A DNA stretch of 64,000 nt from Flavobacterium collinsii (GTDB lineage Bacteria > Bacteroidota > Bacteroidia > Flavobacteriales > Flavobacteriaceae). The translations under genes were made by a program, and so were the position numbers. This document shows, in pieces, positions 8,504-16,054 of the stretch. The stretch covers positions 1 through 64,000 of the forward strand of contig NZ_CADCST010000113.1 in NCBI RefSeq assembly GCF_902804485.1, in the 5' to 3' direction. Each line of letters opens with the position of its first letter. Positions within the stretch are counted from its first letter, which is position 1. Below the pieces are notes generated by a model. It ran no database searches. It was not told the origin of the DNA and worked only from the letters and a program-made list of their open reading frames with translations.

Positions 8504-10183
8504 CTATTTCCTGCTAACTCCTGCGCTTTCAAAACTGGCCATTTCATTCAGAAAAACTTCAGCCGATTTGATAATAGGAAAAGCAATCGCGCAGCCTGTA
8601 CCTTCGCCTAAACGCAAATCCAGATTTAAAATTGGTTTCGCGTCTAAATAATTCAATAATTTCTGATGTGCTTTTTCGGCGGAGCAATGACAGAAAACAG
8701 CATTTTTATGAATGTTGGGATTTATTTTTGAAGCAACCAAAAAGGCTGTACTACAAATAAAGCCATCGACCAGAATGAGCATATTGTTCTCAAAAGCGGT
8801 TAACATTCCACTGGCAATTTGCATGATTTCAAAACCGCCAAAATAAGCCAGTTGTTGGTTTAATTCTGCAGGGCCTGTATAATTTTCAATGGCTTTTCGC
8901 AGTAAGTTTTGCTTTTGAAGTAATTTTTCATCTTCAACACCCGTTCCTTTTCCTACACATTCTTCGATAGAGAATCCGGTTAGAAGGCTCATTAATACCG
9001 AGGCAGTAGAGGTGTTTCCGATTCCCATTTCTCCAAAGCCAATACAATTGGAGCCTTTTCTCGCAAGGTCTTCCACAATCGATTTTCCTTTTTCGAAACA
9101 CAATTGTAATTCTGCTTCACTCATTGCCGGAATGTGTAAAAAGGATTGGGTTCCTTTGGCTATTTTGGCATTGATTAGATTGGCATTTGTTGGAAAATCA
9201 TAATTCACACCGGCATCGACGATTGATAACTGAATATCATTTTGCTTGCAGAAAACATTAATGGCAGCCCCTCCTTCCAGAAAATTATTGACCATCTGTC
9301 TTGTAACATCTTGCGGATAGGCGCTGACACCATGATTGGCAATGCCGTGATCGGCAGCAAAAACAACAATGGAAGGATTTGTAATTTTAGGGTTTAAAGT
9401 TTCAAAAACAGTCGCCATCTGAAAAGCAAGAGTCTCAAGAGTTCCTAAAGCACCAATGGGTTTGGTTTTAGAATCTATTTTCTCCTGTAGCAGCGTACTG
9501 AAATTACTAATTGTACTGTTTTCTTCTTTAGATTTTAAAGGAAAATCCGATACCTGATTTTGAATGATGTTTTTAATCTCTTTACAATCAGGAGCCTCTG
9601 ATTTTTGTTTCCAGTGTAATTGCTGTAACATGGGTTGATTATCATAATTTGTAGCAGGTTTTCCGATACAGAAATAACCCAGTGGCTCTATATTTTCAGG
9701 TAAATCGAGAATTTTCTTAAACTGATAATAATTCAAAATAGACACCCAGCCCATTCCGTAACCTTGTTCTGTTAGGGAGAGCCAAATGTTTTGTGCCGCA
9801 CAAACTGAACTAAATTTTACTGCTTCGTTGCTGCCCACTGTTCCAATTGTAAAATGGTTTAAGACCGATCTGTCGTAGGCGATGATGAGTCCGATAGGTG
9901 CTTCTTCAATTGCTTCTAGTTTTAAGGACTTATAATGTTCTTTTTGTTCAGGGTTGTCGGTAAGCTCTTCAGCTTTTTTGTTGTACTCTAAAAAAAGTTC
10001 TTTGATGGCGCTTTTGACTTCGACCGATTTGATAAGATAATATCGGGTTGCATCAGTTAATCCAACAGATGGAGCCCAGTGCCCGGCTTGTAATGCTTTT
10101 TGAATCACTTCGTCAGGGACCTCATCATTTGTAAAGTGGCGGGTATCACGACGTGATTTTAATATATCGTCTAAATGGCTCAT
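8504..10183 (-). CDS. cobT: BluB-CobT fusion: DMB synthase plus nicotinate-nucleotide-DMB phosphoribosyltransferase
   Basis: One 559-residue frame carries two enzymes. Residues about 1-205 are a BluB flavin destructase that makes 5,6-dimethylbenzimidazole from FMNH2: RRDTRHF, HWAPSVG and the GYGMGWVSI active-site strand are visible. Residues about 220-550 are CobT: KPIGALGTLE, FAADHG, VSAYPQDVT, NFLEGGAAINVF, GEMGIGNTSTASV and RLGEGTG with the catalytic Glu. The fusion would pass the lower-ligand base directly to the enzyme that activates it with nicotinate mononucleotide. No frameshift or stop is seen at the join (about residues 205-220). It sits 76 bp upstream of cobS in the same direction. 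Confidence 0.93.
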   Translation of the reverse strand: MSHLDDILKSRRDTRHFTNDEVPDEVIQKALQAGHWAPSVGLTDATRYYLIKSVEVKSAIKELFLEYNKKAEELTDNPEQKEHYKSLKLEAIEEAPIGLIIAYDRSVLNHFTIGTVGSNEAVKFSSVCAAQNIWLSLTEQGYGMGWVSILNYYQFKKILDLPENIEPLGYFCIGKPATNYDNQPMLQQLHWKQKSEAPDCKEIKNIIQNQVSDFPLKSKEENSTISNFSTLLQEKIDSKTKPIGALGTLETLAFQMATVFETLNPKITNPSIVVFAADHGIANHGVSAYPQDVTRQMVNNFLEGGAAINVFCKQNDIQLSIVDAGVNYDFPTNANLINAKIAKGTQSFLHIPAMSEAELQLCFEKGKSIVEDLARKGSNCIGFGEMGIGNTSTASVLMSLLTGFSIEECVGKGTGVEDEKLLQKQNLLRKAIENYTGPAELNQQLAYFGGFEIMQIASGMLTAFENNMLILVDGFICSTAFLVASKINPNIHKNAVFCHCSAEKAHQKLLNYLDAKPILNLDLRLGEGTGCAIAFPIIKSAEVFLNEMASFESAGVSRK

Positions 10184-10187
10184 AATT

Positions 10188-10317
10188 TTTAAATTCCAAT
10201 TTTTTAAATTCCAATTTCTAAATCGATTGTAAAAATCAATTCAAATAAGAATTTTAAAGTTTAAGTAAAGATAAAGTATAGTGTTGGAATTTGGAATTTA
10301 AAAATTTGGAATTTATT
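10188..10317. repeat. AAATTCCAA-type inverted repeat in the cobU / bluB-cobT spacer
   Basis: The spacer begins with two AAATTCCAAT copies and ends with TTGGAATTTGGAATTTAAAAATTTGGAATTT, forming a long imperfect inverted repeat with about 70 nt between the arms. It could fold in either strand's transcript. A related AATTCCAA / TTGGAATTTG set occurs at 44960-45135. Confidence 0.6.
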
Positions 10318-10324
10318 TTCATCC

Positions 10325-10834
10325 CTATCCTTTTATCTTAACAGGAATTCCGGAAACCATTAGGACTACTTCATCTGCATTTGAGGCAATAAACTGATTC
10401 ATCCAGCCTTGTAATTCGGTAAATTTTCTCCCAATGTGAGTCTCGGCATGAACACCCATTCCAATTTCGTTGGTTACAATAATTAATGTAGCATTTTCCT
10501 GCTGGGCTATCGACAGAAATTCTTTTTTTGCTTCCTCTAAACTTAGGGATACATCATTTTTGTGGTCGATAAAAAAGTTCGTCAGCCAAAGGGTTACACA
10601 ATCTATTAAAGCCACTTTTTCAGAAAAGTCAATTTCACTTAAGTATTTCTCTTTTTCAATATTGGTCCAGCGTTCGTCACGTTCCTGTTGGTGCCTGTCG
10701 ATTCTGTTTTGAAAATCGTCGTCCCATTTTCTGGCTGTCGCTACATATATAGGTGCGTTTGAAAGTTGTAAGGCCAGATTTTGGGCGTAACTGCTTTTTC
10801 CTGATCGTTCGCCGCCGGTAATTAGGTAGATCAT
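10325..10834 (-). CDS. cobU: Bifunctional adenosylcobinamide kinase / adenosylcobinamide-phosphate guanylyltransferase
   Basis: A 169-residue protein of normal family length. It has the P-loop GGERSGKSSYAQ (residues 7-18), the RIDRHQQERDERW segment that carries the guanylylated histidine, VALIDCVTLWLTN as Walker-B-like strand, and the C-terminal GWMNQFIASNADEVVLMVSG. It phosphorylates adenosylcobinamide and attaches GMP, giving the substrate of CobS. The window has no cbiB or corrin-ring genes, which fits salvage of cobinamide or late assembly rather than de novo synthesis, at least locally. Confidence 0.95.
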   Translation of the reverse strand: MIYLITGGERSGKSSYAQNLALQLSNAPIYVATARKWDDDFQNRIDRHQQERDERWTNIEKEKYLSEIDFSEKVALIDCVTLWLTNFFIDHKNDVSLSLEEAKKEFLSIAQQENATLIIVTNEIGMGVHAETHIGRKFTELQGWMNQFIASNADEVVLMVSGIPVKIKG

Positions 10835-10837
10835 TTT

Positions 10838-10848
10838 AATTGTTGATT
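10838..10848 (+). repeat. Left arm of an 11-bp inverted repeat flanking the four-helix-bundle gene
   Basis: AATTGTTGATT here is the exact reverse complement of AATCAACAATT at 11258-11268. The left arm is followed by a short AATTGTTA tandem array (to 10868). The pair frames the four-helix-bundle gene completely. Confidence 0.6.
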
Positions 10849-10868
10849 GTTAATTGTTAATTGTTAAT

Positions 10869-11243
10869 TTAAAGAAGAGGCTGTTTAGGAGGAATTTGAC
10901 TTTTGGTCGTTTTGATAATACTCGTTATTAATTTTAATATTGAAATGGCGTCATTATTAATAGTCGCAAATTCTTTTTCATTTAAGTAATTGGTTGCTTT
11001 TAGTAATTCTAACCAATAAACAGCTTCATTGGCTTCTTTTTGGGCAATTGCAAATTTATGAATAAAATCATTTTTGCTTTCGGCATGTTCCGCTTCCCTT
11101 ATTATAGCACCTATACTTGTTCCAGATCGCAGAAGCTGTTTAGAAAGGACAAATTCTTTTTTCTCTACAGATAGGTACTGATATAATTTAACTATTCGAA
11201 TCGCAAAATCAAAACTTTTATCTTTGATTATATTCTCTTTCAT
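10869..11243 (-). CDS. Four-helix bundle protein (S23 / 23S rRNA intervening-sequence type)
   Basis: A 124-residue helical protein of the S23/IVP family (TIGR02436 type): FDFAIRIVKLYQYL, LSKQLLRSGTSIGAIIREAEHAESKNDFIHK and ANEAVYWLELLKATNYL are the typical blocks. Members were first found inside 23S rRNA intervening sequences, but here it lies between cobU (34 bp away) and a cysteine-rich gene, in a cobalamin operon with which it has no evident functional link. The gene is bounded by an 11-bp inverted repeat and by AT-rich CACAATT/TTGTTAATT tandem sequence, which hints at past insertion as a small cassette. Molecular function is unknown. Confidence 0.85.
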   Translation of the reverse strand: MKENIIKDKSFDFAIRIVKLYQYLSVEKKEFVLSKQLLRSGTSIGAIIREAEHAESKNDFIHKFAIAQKEANEAVYWLELLKATNYLNEKEFATINNDAISILKLITSIIKTTKSQIPPKQPLL

Positions 11244-11257
11244 AATTCACAATTTAT

Positions 11258-11268
11258 AATCAACAATT
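11258..11268 (+). repeat. Right arm of the 11-bp inverted repeat flanking the four-helix-bundle gene
   Basis: AATCAACAATT matches the left arm at 10838-10848 in inverted orientation. It sits within repeated ATTCACAATT-like units just upstream of the gene start. Confidence 0.6.
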
Positions 11269-11273
11269 CACAA

Positions 11274-11636
11274 TTAATAAGGGCAATGTCGGCAATCGTT
11301 TCCACAGCAGCTTCCTCTTTTTAAGTGAAACCACGATTTATAAACATAATTTCCGTTTTCGATATAATAGTCAATGCCCTCAATTAGTTTCTCTTGTTTG
11401 GGTAAAGATATTGCTTTATTTTTAAGTGCTTTTTGAGGGGTAAGAGTTTCTACATAGGCATCAATTTTATCTTCACAGGCTTCTTTAAAGCAAACGGGAC
11501 AAAGACAGTCTCCACCAGACGAAAGATTAAAAATAGGGGGGAAATCATTACACCAACACTTGATTTCATTTGAAGTATCTCCACAGCTGAAAGAAGATTC
11601 ACAGCTTGAGCAGACTTTTGTTTTTATGGGATTCAT
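11274..11636 (-). CDS. Cysteine-rich CWC protein with C-terminal DUF5522-like segment
   Basis: A 120-residue protein from the ATG at 11636; an upstream TTG frame to 11684 is unlikely. The N-terminus (residues 5-55) has paired cysteines CSSC, CGD, CWC and CLCPVC, matching the cysteine-rich CWC family. The C-terminus (YYIENGNYVYKSWFHLKRGSC, then CGNDCRHCPY) matches the DUF5522 pattern. Both parts look metal binding, so the product may be a small zinc protein combining two usually separate families. It is the first gene of the minus-strand run leading into the cob genes and is divergent from btuF. Function unknown. Confidence 0.7.
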   Translation of the reverse strand: MNPIKTKVCSSCESSFSCGDTSNEIKCWCNDFPPIFNLSSGGDCLCPVCFKEACEDKIDAYVETLTPQKALKNKAISLPKQEKLIEGIDYYIENGNYVYKSWFHLKRGSCCGNDCRHCPY

Positions 11637-11815
11637 GGAGGGAAAATGAGGTTTATTTGGTTTTGTAAGAATAAAAGTAAACAAAAAATTTAGAAATTGC
11701 GTTACCTTTGTCAGTAATGAAATTGTAAAATTTAAAAGGAATACGATTCAAATTACATGCCATAAAAGTAGAAGAATGAAGCCGGATTTCCTTGAAAAAA
11801 TAATAGAACCTATAT

Positions 11816-12958
11816 ATGAGACATTTACTACCTAAATTGATTTTTATTTTACCTTTTTTTCTTTTTGTCGGATGTAAAAAAAATGAAACTCCTGAAATTG
11901 TAAAAACTGAAATTGCAAAAAATAGTATCGAGTATGCCTCCGGACTTTCGATCGTAAAGCACGAAGGATATTCAGTAGTAACCGTTTCAGATCCGTGGCC
12001 GGATGCACATGCAAAGTTTACTTATGTTTTGAAAGAAAAAGAAGCAAAAGTACCAGACAGTTTACAAAAGTATACGACAATCAAAGTTCCTTTAGAGTCC
12101 ATCGTAGTAACTTCAACCACTAATATTCCGTTTTTGGAAATGCTGGAAGTTGAAAATAAATTGGTAGGTTTCCCGCATACCGATTACGTTTCTTCTGAAA
12201 AAACAAGAGCTTTAATAGATAAGGGTGCGGTTAAAAATGTTGGTCAGAACGAGAAACTGAATGTCGAACAATTAATAGAATTATCTCCAGACTTAATAGT
12301 AACTTTTGGAGTAGACAATAACAATTCGATGCTTGATAATTTGAAAAAGAGCGGTTTAAATGTTTTGATTCAGGCCGACTGGATGGAGCAATCTCCTCTT
12401 GGAAAAGCAGAATGGATTAAGCTTTACGGGGCCTTATTTGGTAAAGAAGAACAGGCAAAGGAATTGTTTGATAAGATTGTGCTGAGTTATGAGCAGGCTA
12501 AAAAATTAGTAGCAGGTAAAACGGCGACTTCAAGTGTTTTATACGGTACTATGTACCAAGATGTTTGGTATGTAGCCAAAGGAAACAGCTGGGTAGCACA
12601 GTTTATGAAAGATGCGCAGGCCAATTATTTATGGGCCGATTTAAAAGGTACGGGAAGTGAAGGTTTGTCGTTCGAGAAAGTATTAGTGAAAGCAAAAGCA
12701 GCTAATTTCTGGATTGCTTCGGGCTCCTTTAAGAGTCTGGACGAATTCGGAAAAATTAATCCGCATTACACGGAGTTTGATTCTTTTAAATCTAAAAATG
12801 TTTATACGTTTGAAGGTAAATCCGGAGCGACGGGAGGAACGGTTTATTATGAGCTGGCTCCAAGCCGTCCTGATTTAGTGCTAAAAGATTATATCAAGAT
12901 TTTTCATCCGGAGTTGCTACCAAGTTATGAATTTACTTTTGCTTCTAAATTAAACTAA
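11816..12958 (+). CDS. btuF: ABC transporter substrate-binding lipoprotein, probably corrinoid (BtuF-like)
   Basis: A 380-residue lipoprotein (lipobox LFVGC, Cys20) with the class III periplasmic-binding fold of BtuF/FhuD proteins: VVTSTTNIPFLEMLEVENKLVGFP, then LNVEQLIELSPDLIVTFG, a linking helix, and a C-terminal lobe including FEKVLVKAKAANFWIASG. It is the first gene of a transporter that continues with the permease 5 bp later. Siderophore use cannot be excluded from the fold alone; corrinoid specificity is inferred from the adjoining cob/btu genes. It is larger than E. coli BtuF. Confidence 0.78.
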   Translation: MRHLLPKLIFILPFFLFVGCKKNETPEIVKTEIAKNSIEYASGLSIVKHEGYSVVTVSDPWPDAHAKFTYVLKEKEAKVPDSLQKYTTIKVPLESIVVTSTTNIPFLEMLEVENKLVGFPHTDYVSSEKTRALIDKGAVKNVGQNEKLNVEQLIELSPDLIVTFGVDNNNSMLDNLKKSGLNVLIQADWMEQSPLGKAEWIKLYGALFGKEEQAKELFDKIVLSYEQAKKLVAGKTATSSVLYGTMYQDVWYVAKGNSWVAQFMKDAQANYLWADLKGTGSEGLSFEKVLVKAKAANFWIASGSFKSLDEFGKINPHYTEFDSFKSKNVYTFEGKSGATGGTVYYELAPSRPDLVLKDYIKIFHPELLPSYEFTFASKLN

Positions 12959-12963
12959 GTTCA

Positions 12964-13992
12964 TTGATTCATAAAAAACGAAATATAATACTGTTTTCAG
13001 TACTCGGTCTGGTGCTGTTGTTTATGTTTTTCTTAGACATTAGTCTGGGGTCAGTCACCATTCCTTTTAAGGAAGTGTATAATAGTCTGACCGGAAACCA
13101 CGCCAGTAAATCGACCTGGGAATACATTATTGTTAACTATCGCCTGCCTAAAGCAATTACAGCTGTTTTGGTTGGAGTGGGATTGTCTGTAAGCGGTTTG
13201 CTGATGCAGACGCTGTTTCGAAATCCGTTGGCAGGACCCGATGTTCTTGGACTAAGTTCGGGAGCAATTCTGGCGGTCGCGATTGTAATTCTGGGTGCAG
13301 GTTTTCTACCCTCATTTTTAAATTCGATTTTATTATCACCATACGGAATCGTACTGGCTTCTACCACAGGGAGTATTTTAGTTTTAATGCTGGTTTTGCT
13401 AGTAGCGCAGCGTTTACGGAATACGATGGCAATTTTGATTGTCGGATTAATGTTTGGGAGTTTTACCAGCGCTATTGTTGGAGTTTTGACCTATTTTAGT
13501 TCGGCCGAACAATTGCAAAAATTTACTTTTTGGTCCTTGGGAAGTCTTGGGAATCTTTCCTGGACCTCGATTTCGATTTTGGCAGTTTGTGTTGCTTTCG
13601 GACTGTTTTTGAGTGCAGGAAGTATCAAACCGCTAAATGCATTGCTTTTAGGTGAAAATTACGCAAAAAGTATGGGACTAAATTACAAAAGGGCACGACT
13701 GGTGATTATTTTTGCGACAAGTATCCTGGCTGGAAGCGTTACGGCTTTTGCGGGGCCGATTGCTTTTATAGGTCTGGCGGTGCCACACATTGCAAAGCTG
13801 ACTTTTCAGACTAGTAATCATGCTGTTTTATATTGGAGTACTTTTTTTTACGGAGGAATAATCATGTTGTTTTGCGATATGGCCTCACAATTACCGGGAT
13901 TAGATACCACCTTGCCAATTAATGCAATTACGTCTATAATTGGTGCGCCAATTGTCGTCTGGTTACTCATGCGAAAAAGTAATTTTCAGTAA
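12964..13992 (+). CDS. btuC: FecCD/BtuC-family ABC transporter permease
   Basis: A 342-residue membrane protein with about ten helices. Family signatures are YRLPKAITAVLVGVGLSVSGLLMQTLFRNPLAGPDVLG near residues 59-97 and GPIAFIGLAVPHIAKL near 267, where the coupling loop contacts the ATPase. The best start is a TTG at 12964, 5 bp after the btuF stop; the next ATG lies inside the first helix. It should form the inner-membrane channel for the substrate delivered by the preceding protein. The ATPase gene comes 670 bp later, after an intervening cassette. Confidence 0.88.
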   Translation: MIHKKRNIILFSVLGLVLLFMFFLDISLGSVTIPFKEVYNSLTGNHASKSTWEYIIVNYRLPKAITAVLVGVGLSVSGLLMQTLFRNPLAGPDVLGLSSGAILAVAIVILGAGFLPSFLNSILLSPYGIVLASTTGSILVLMLVLLVAQRLRNTMAILIVGLMFGSFTSAIVGVLTYFSSAEQLQKFTFWSLGSLGNLSWTSISILAVCVAFGLFLSAGSIKPLNALLLGENYAKSMGLNYKRARLVIIFATSILAGSVTAFAGPIAFIGLAVPHIAKLTFQTSNHAVLYWSTFFYGGIIMLFCDMASQLPGLDTTLPINAITSIIGAPIVVWLLMRKSNFQ

Positions 13993-13998
13993 ATAAAT

Positions 13999-14035
13999 TA
14001 GCCACAGATTCAACGGATTCAACGGATTTTTACAG
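13999..14035. repeat. Short CAACGGATT direct repeats downstream of btuC
   Basis: GCCACAGATT is followed by CAACGGATT twice and then TTTTACAGATT. Degenerate xACxxATT repeats of this style also occur at 27586-27620 in another gene-free spacer. No function is evident. Confidence 0.45.
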
Positions 14036-14112
14036 ATTAATTTTAAAAATTAAAAACTGCGAGAAATAAATTTAAAGTAAAAACTTACAATTAAATCGTA
14101 TATTAGTTTTTT

Positions 14113-14134
14113 AACACATAGAAACATAGTTTTT
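14113..14134 (+). repeat. Left arm of a perfect 22-bp inverted repeat framing the GxxExxY gene
   Basis: The arm begins AACACATAGAAACATAG and ends in a T5 run. Its exact reverse complement is at 14625-14646. It ends 18 bp before the GxxExxY start codon. Confidence 0.85.
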
Positions 14135-14152
14135 ATTTCAATTAAAAAATTA

Positions 14153-14566
14153 ATGATTACGCAAAAGTATTTAGACGAATTGACTTATGAAGTTGTTGGA
14201 GCTTCGATAGAAGTTCATAAAACAGTAGGGAAAGGGTTACTTGAAAATGTCTATCATCAATGTCTGAAAGAAGAACTTTCACAAAGAAAATTAAATTTTT
14301 TCACAGAGATGAAAGTACCAATATTATATAAAGGAAAAGAATTGATTACGGATTTTAGATGTGATTTGTTTGTTGAAAATTGCTTGGTTGTAGAATTGAA
14401 AACAGTAACTGAAATTAATTCAATACATCAAGCTCAGCTTTTAACTTATATGAAACTCCTGCAAGCGCCAAAAGGTATTATAATTAACTTTAATTGTTTT
14501 AATATTTTTAAAGAAGGACAAAAAACACTTGTAAATGAGTATTTCAAATTGTTGCCAAAGGTTTGA
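14153..14566 (+). CDS. GxxExxY family protein (PD-(D/E)XK nuclease-like fold)
   Basis: A 137-residue protein with the name-giving motif GLLENVY (residues 26-32 or so, after VGASIEVHKTVGKG) and the nuclease-like core ITDFRCDLFVENCLVVELKTV, in which the Asp and the ELK match the PD-(D/E)XK pattern. QLLTYMKLLQAPKGIIINF completes the family. No function has been established for the family to my knowledge. It lies between the permease and ATPase genes of the B12-type transporter, framed by a perfect 22-bp inverted repeat, so it looks like an inserted cassette rather than a transporter gene. It is complete and its motifs are intact. Confidence 0.9.
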   Translation: MITQKYLDELTYEVVGASIEVHKTVGKGLLENVYHQCLKEELSQRKLNFFTEMKVPILYKGKELITDFRCDLFVENCLVVELKTVTEINSIHQAQLLTYMKLLQAPKGIIINFNCFNIFKEGQKTLVNEYFKLLPKV

Positions 14567-14624
14567 TATACTAGCTATGTTATAATTTACATGTAAATTT
14601 TAAAACAATCTTTGAGAGGAAAGA

Positions 14625-14646
14625 AAAAACTATGTTTCTATGTGTT
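14625..14646 (-). repeat. Right arm of the perfect 22-bp inverted repeat framing the GxxExxY gene
   Basis: Exact reverse complement of 14113-14134; on the plus strand it reads A5 then CTATGTTTCTATGTGTT. It ends 16 bp before the btuD start codon, so it also forms part of the btuD leader. Single related motifs occur at 27045-27061 and 33824-33835. Confidence 0.85.
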
Positions 14647-14662
14647 TAAAAAATATACAATA

Positions 14663-15439
14663 ATGAGTATTATCTTGAAGGCCACAAACCTAGGCATCGG
14701 CTACAAGTCCAAGAAAGGAGTTGTGACCATTGCTGAAAATTTAAATCTGAGTTTAAGTTCGGGGAAACTTATTTCGCTAATTGGAGCAAACGGAATTGGG
14801 AAATCGACTTTGCTTCGTACGATTACCGGAATTCAGCAACCGTTGACAGGACATGTTTTTTTAAATGATAAAAATATAAACACCTATAAACCTTTAGCAT
14901 TAGCACAAAATTTAAGTTTAGTTTTAACGGAGAAACTACCACCCAGTAATCTGTCTGTTTTCGAATTAGTGGCTTTGGGGCGTCAGCCGTACACCAATTG
15001 GATTGGTACTTTAAGTCAAACCGATATCGAGAAAGTTCAGGAAGCTTTGGAGTTAACTCAAATAGAACATCTGGCTCAGAAAAAACATTTCGAAATTAGC
15101 GACGGACAATTGCAGAAGGTTTTAATCGCAAGAGCACTTGCACAGGATACGCCACTGATTATTCTGGATGAACCTACGACACATCTCGATTTACTGCACA
15201 AAGTTTCGTTGTTTAAATTGCTCAAAAAACTAACCGAGGAAACTCAAAAATGCATCCTGTTTTCGACCCATGATATCGATTTGGCGATTCAGTTAAGCGA
15301 TGAAATGATCATTATGACTTCTGAATTAGTGGTACAGGACGAGCCTTGCAACTTAATTTCGAAAGGAAGTTTTGCAACCTTATTTAAGGATGAACATATT
15401 GTTTTTGATGCCGAAAAAGGAAAGTTTGTGATTACTTAG
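14663..15439 (+). CDS. btuD: ABC transporter ATP-binding protein, FecE/BtuD type
   Basis: A 258-residue ATPase from the ATG at 14663; an upstream TTG frame would translate the repeat arm and is rejected. Walker A is GANGIGKST (about residues 36-44), the signature is SDGQLQKV, Walker B is LIILDEPTTHLDL and the switch histidine is in FSTHDIDLA. It should power the BtuF/BtuC transporter. Its separation from btuC by the GxxExxY cassette means it may need read-through or its own promoter. Confidence 0.88.
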   Translation: MSIILKATNLGIGYKSKKGVVTIAENLNLSLSSGKLISLIGANGIGKSTLLRTITGIQQPLTGHVFLNDKNINTYKPLALAQNLSLVLTEKLPPSNLSVFELVALGRQPYTNWIGTLSQTDIEKVQEALELTQIEHLAQKKHFEISDGQLQKVLIARALAQDTPLIILDEPTTHLDLLHKVSLFKLLKKLTEETQKCILFSTHDIDLAIQLSDEMIIMTSELVVQDEPCNLISKGSFATLFKDEHIVFDAEKGKFVIT

Positions 15440-15500
15440 AAAATTTGATGGAGTTCTTTACCAATCTCAAAAAAAGATAAAATGTCGAAAGAGTAAACGA

Positions 15501-15959
15501 TTAAATATTCTTTAATCCAATTTGTCTTTTTGCTTCGCCAACCACAAAAGCCACAGAATTGGCAATGTTAAAACTTCGGATTAATTTTGACATTGGGATA
15601 GTCAGGTGATTCTCAAAACGTACTAAGACCTCTTTGCTCAAGCCAACACTCTCTTTACCAAATACCAACCAGTCTCCATCCTGAAAGTCAGTTTCCAAAT
15701 ATGATTTTTCGGCATGAGAACTCATCAGAAAAACTCTTGACTGATCGGGAATCTGCTTAATCCACTCCTCAATATTTTGGTATTCTGTAACCTCAAGATG
15801 TACCCAGTAATCCAATCCAGAACGTTTTAGGTTTTTATCGTTAATCACAAATCCGAAAGGGTGAATTAAATGTAATTTACTTTCTGTACCAACGCACAAA
15901 CGTCCAATGTTTCCGGTATTATTAGGGATTTCAGGTTCTACGAGGACTATGTTTAGCAT
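15501..15959 (-). CDS. trmL: tRNA (cytidine(34)-2'-O)-methyltransferase (SPOUT family)
   Basis: The 152-residue protein matches TrmL over its whole length: EPEIPNNTGNIGRLC at the N-terminus, LIHPFGFVINDKNLKRSGLDYW, the SAM-binding knot pieces LVFGKESVGLS and IPMSKLIRSFNIANSVA. It methylates the wobble nucleotide of tRNA-Leu isoacceptors in the cytosol. It lies convergent to btuD, with no operon partner. Confidence 0.93.
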   Translation of the reverse strand: MLNIVLVEPEIPNNTGNIGRLCVGTESKLHLIHPFGFVINDKNLKRSGLDYWVHLEVTEYQNIEEWIKQIPDQSRVFLMSSHAEKSYLETDFQDGDWLVFGKESVGLSKEVLVRFENHLTIPMSKLIRSFNIANSVAFVVGEAKRQIGLKNI

Positions 15960-16054
15960 TTTTTTTGAGTTATGGGTTATGAATTATGAGGTGTGAAATT
16001 CGAGATGTGAAATGGGTATGTGTGTTTTAGAACTAAAATAATATAATAATTTTC

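Noticed and set aside
10838..10868. Tandem TTGTTAATTG units as a possible CRISPR or satellite array
   Set aside because: Units are about 8 bp with no spacers and no cas genes in the window.
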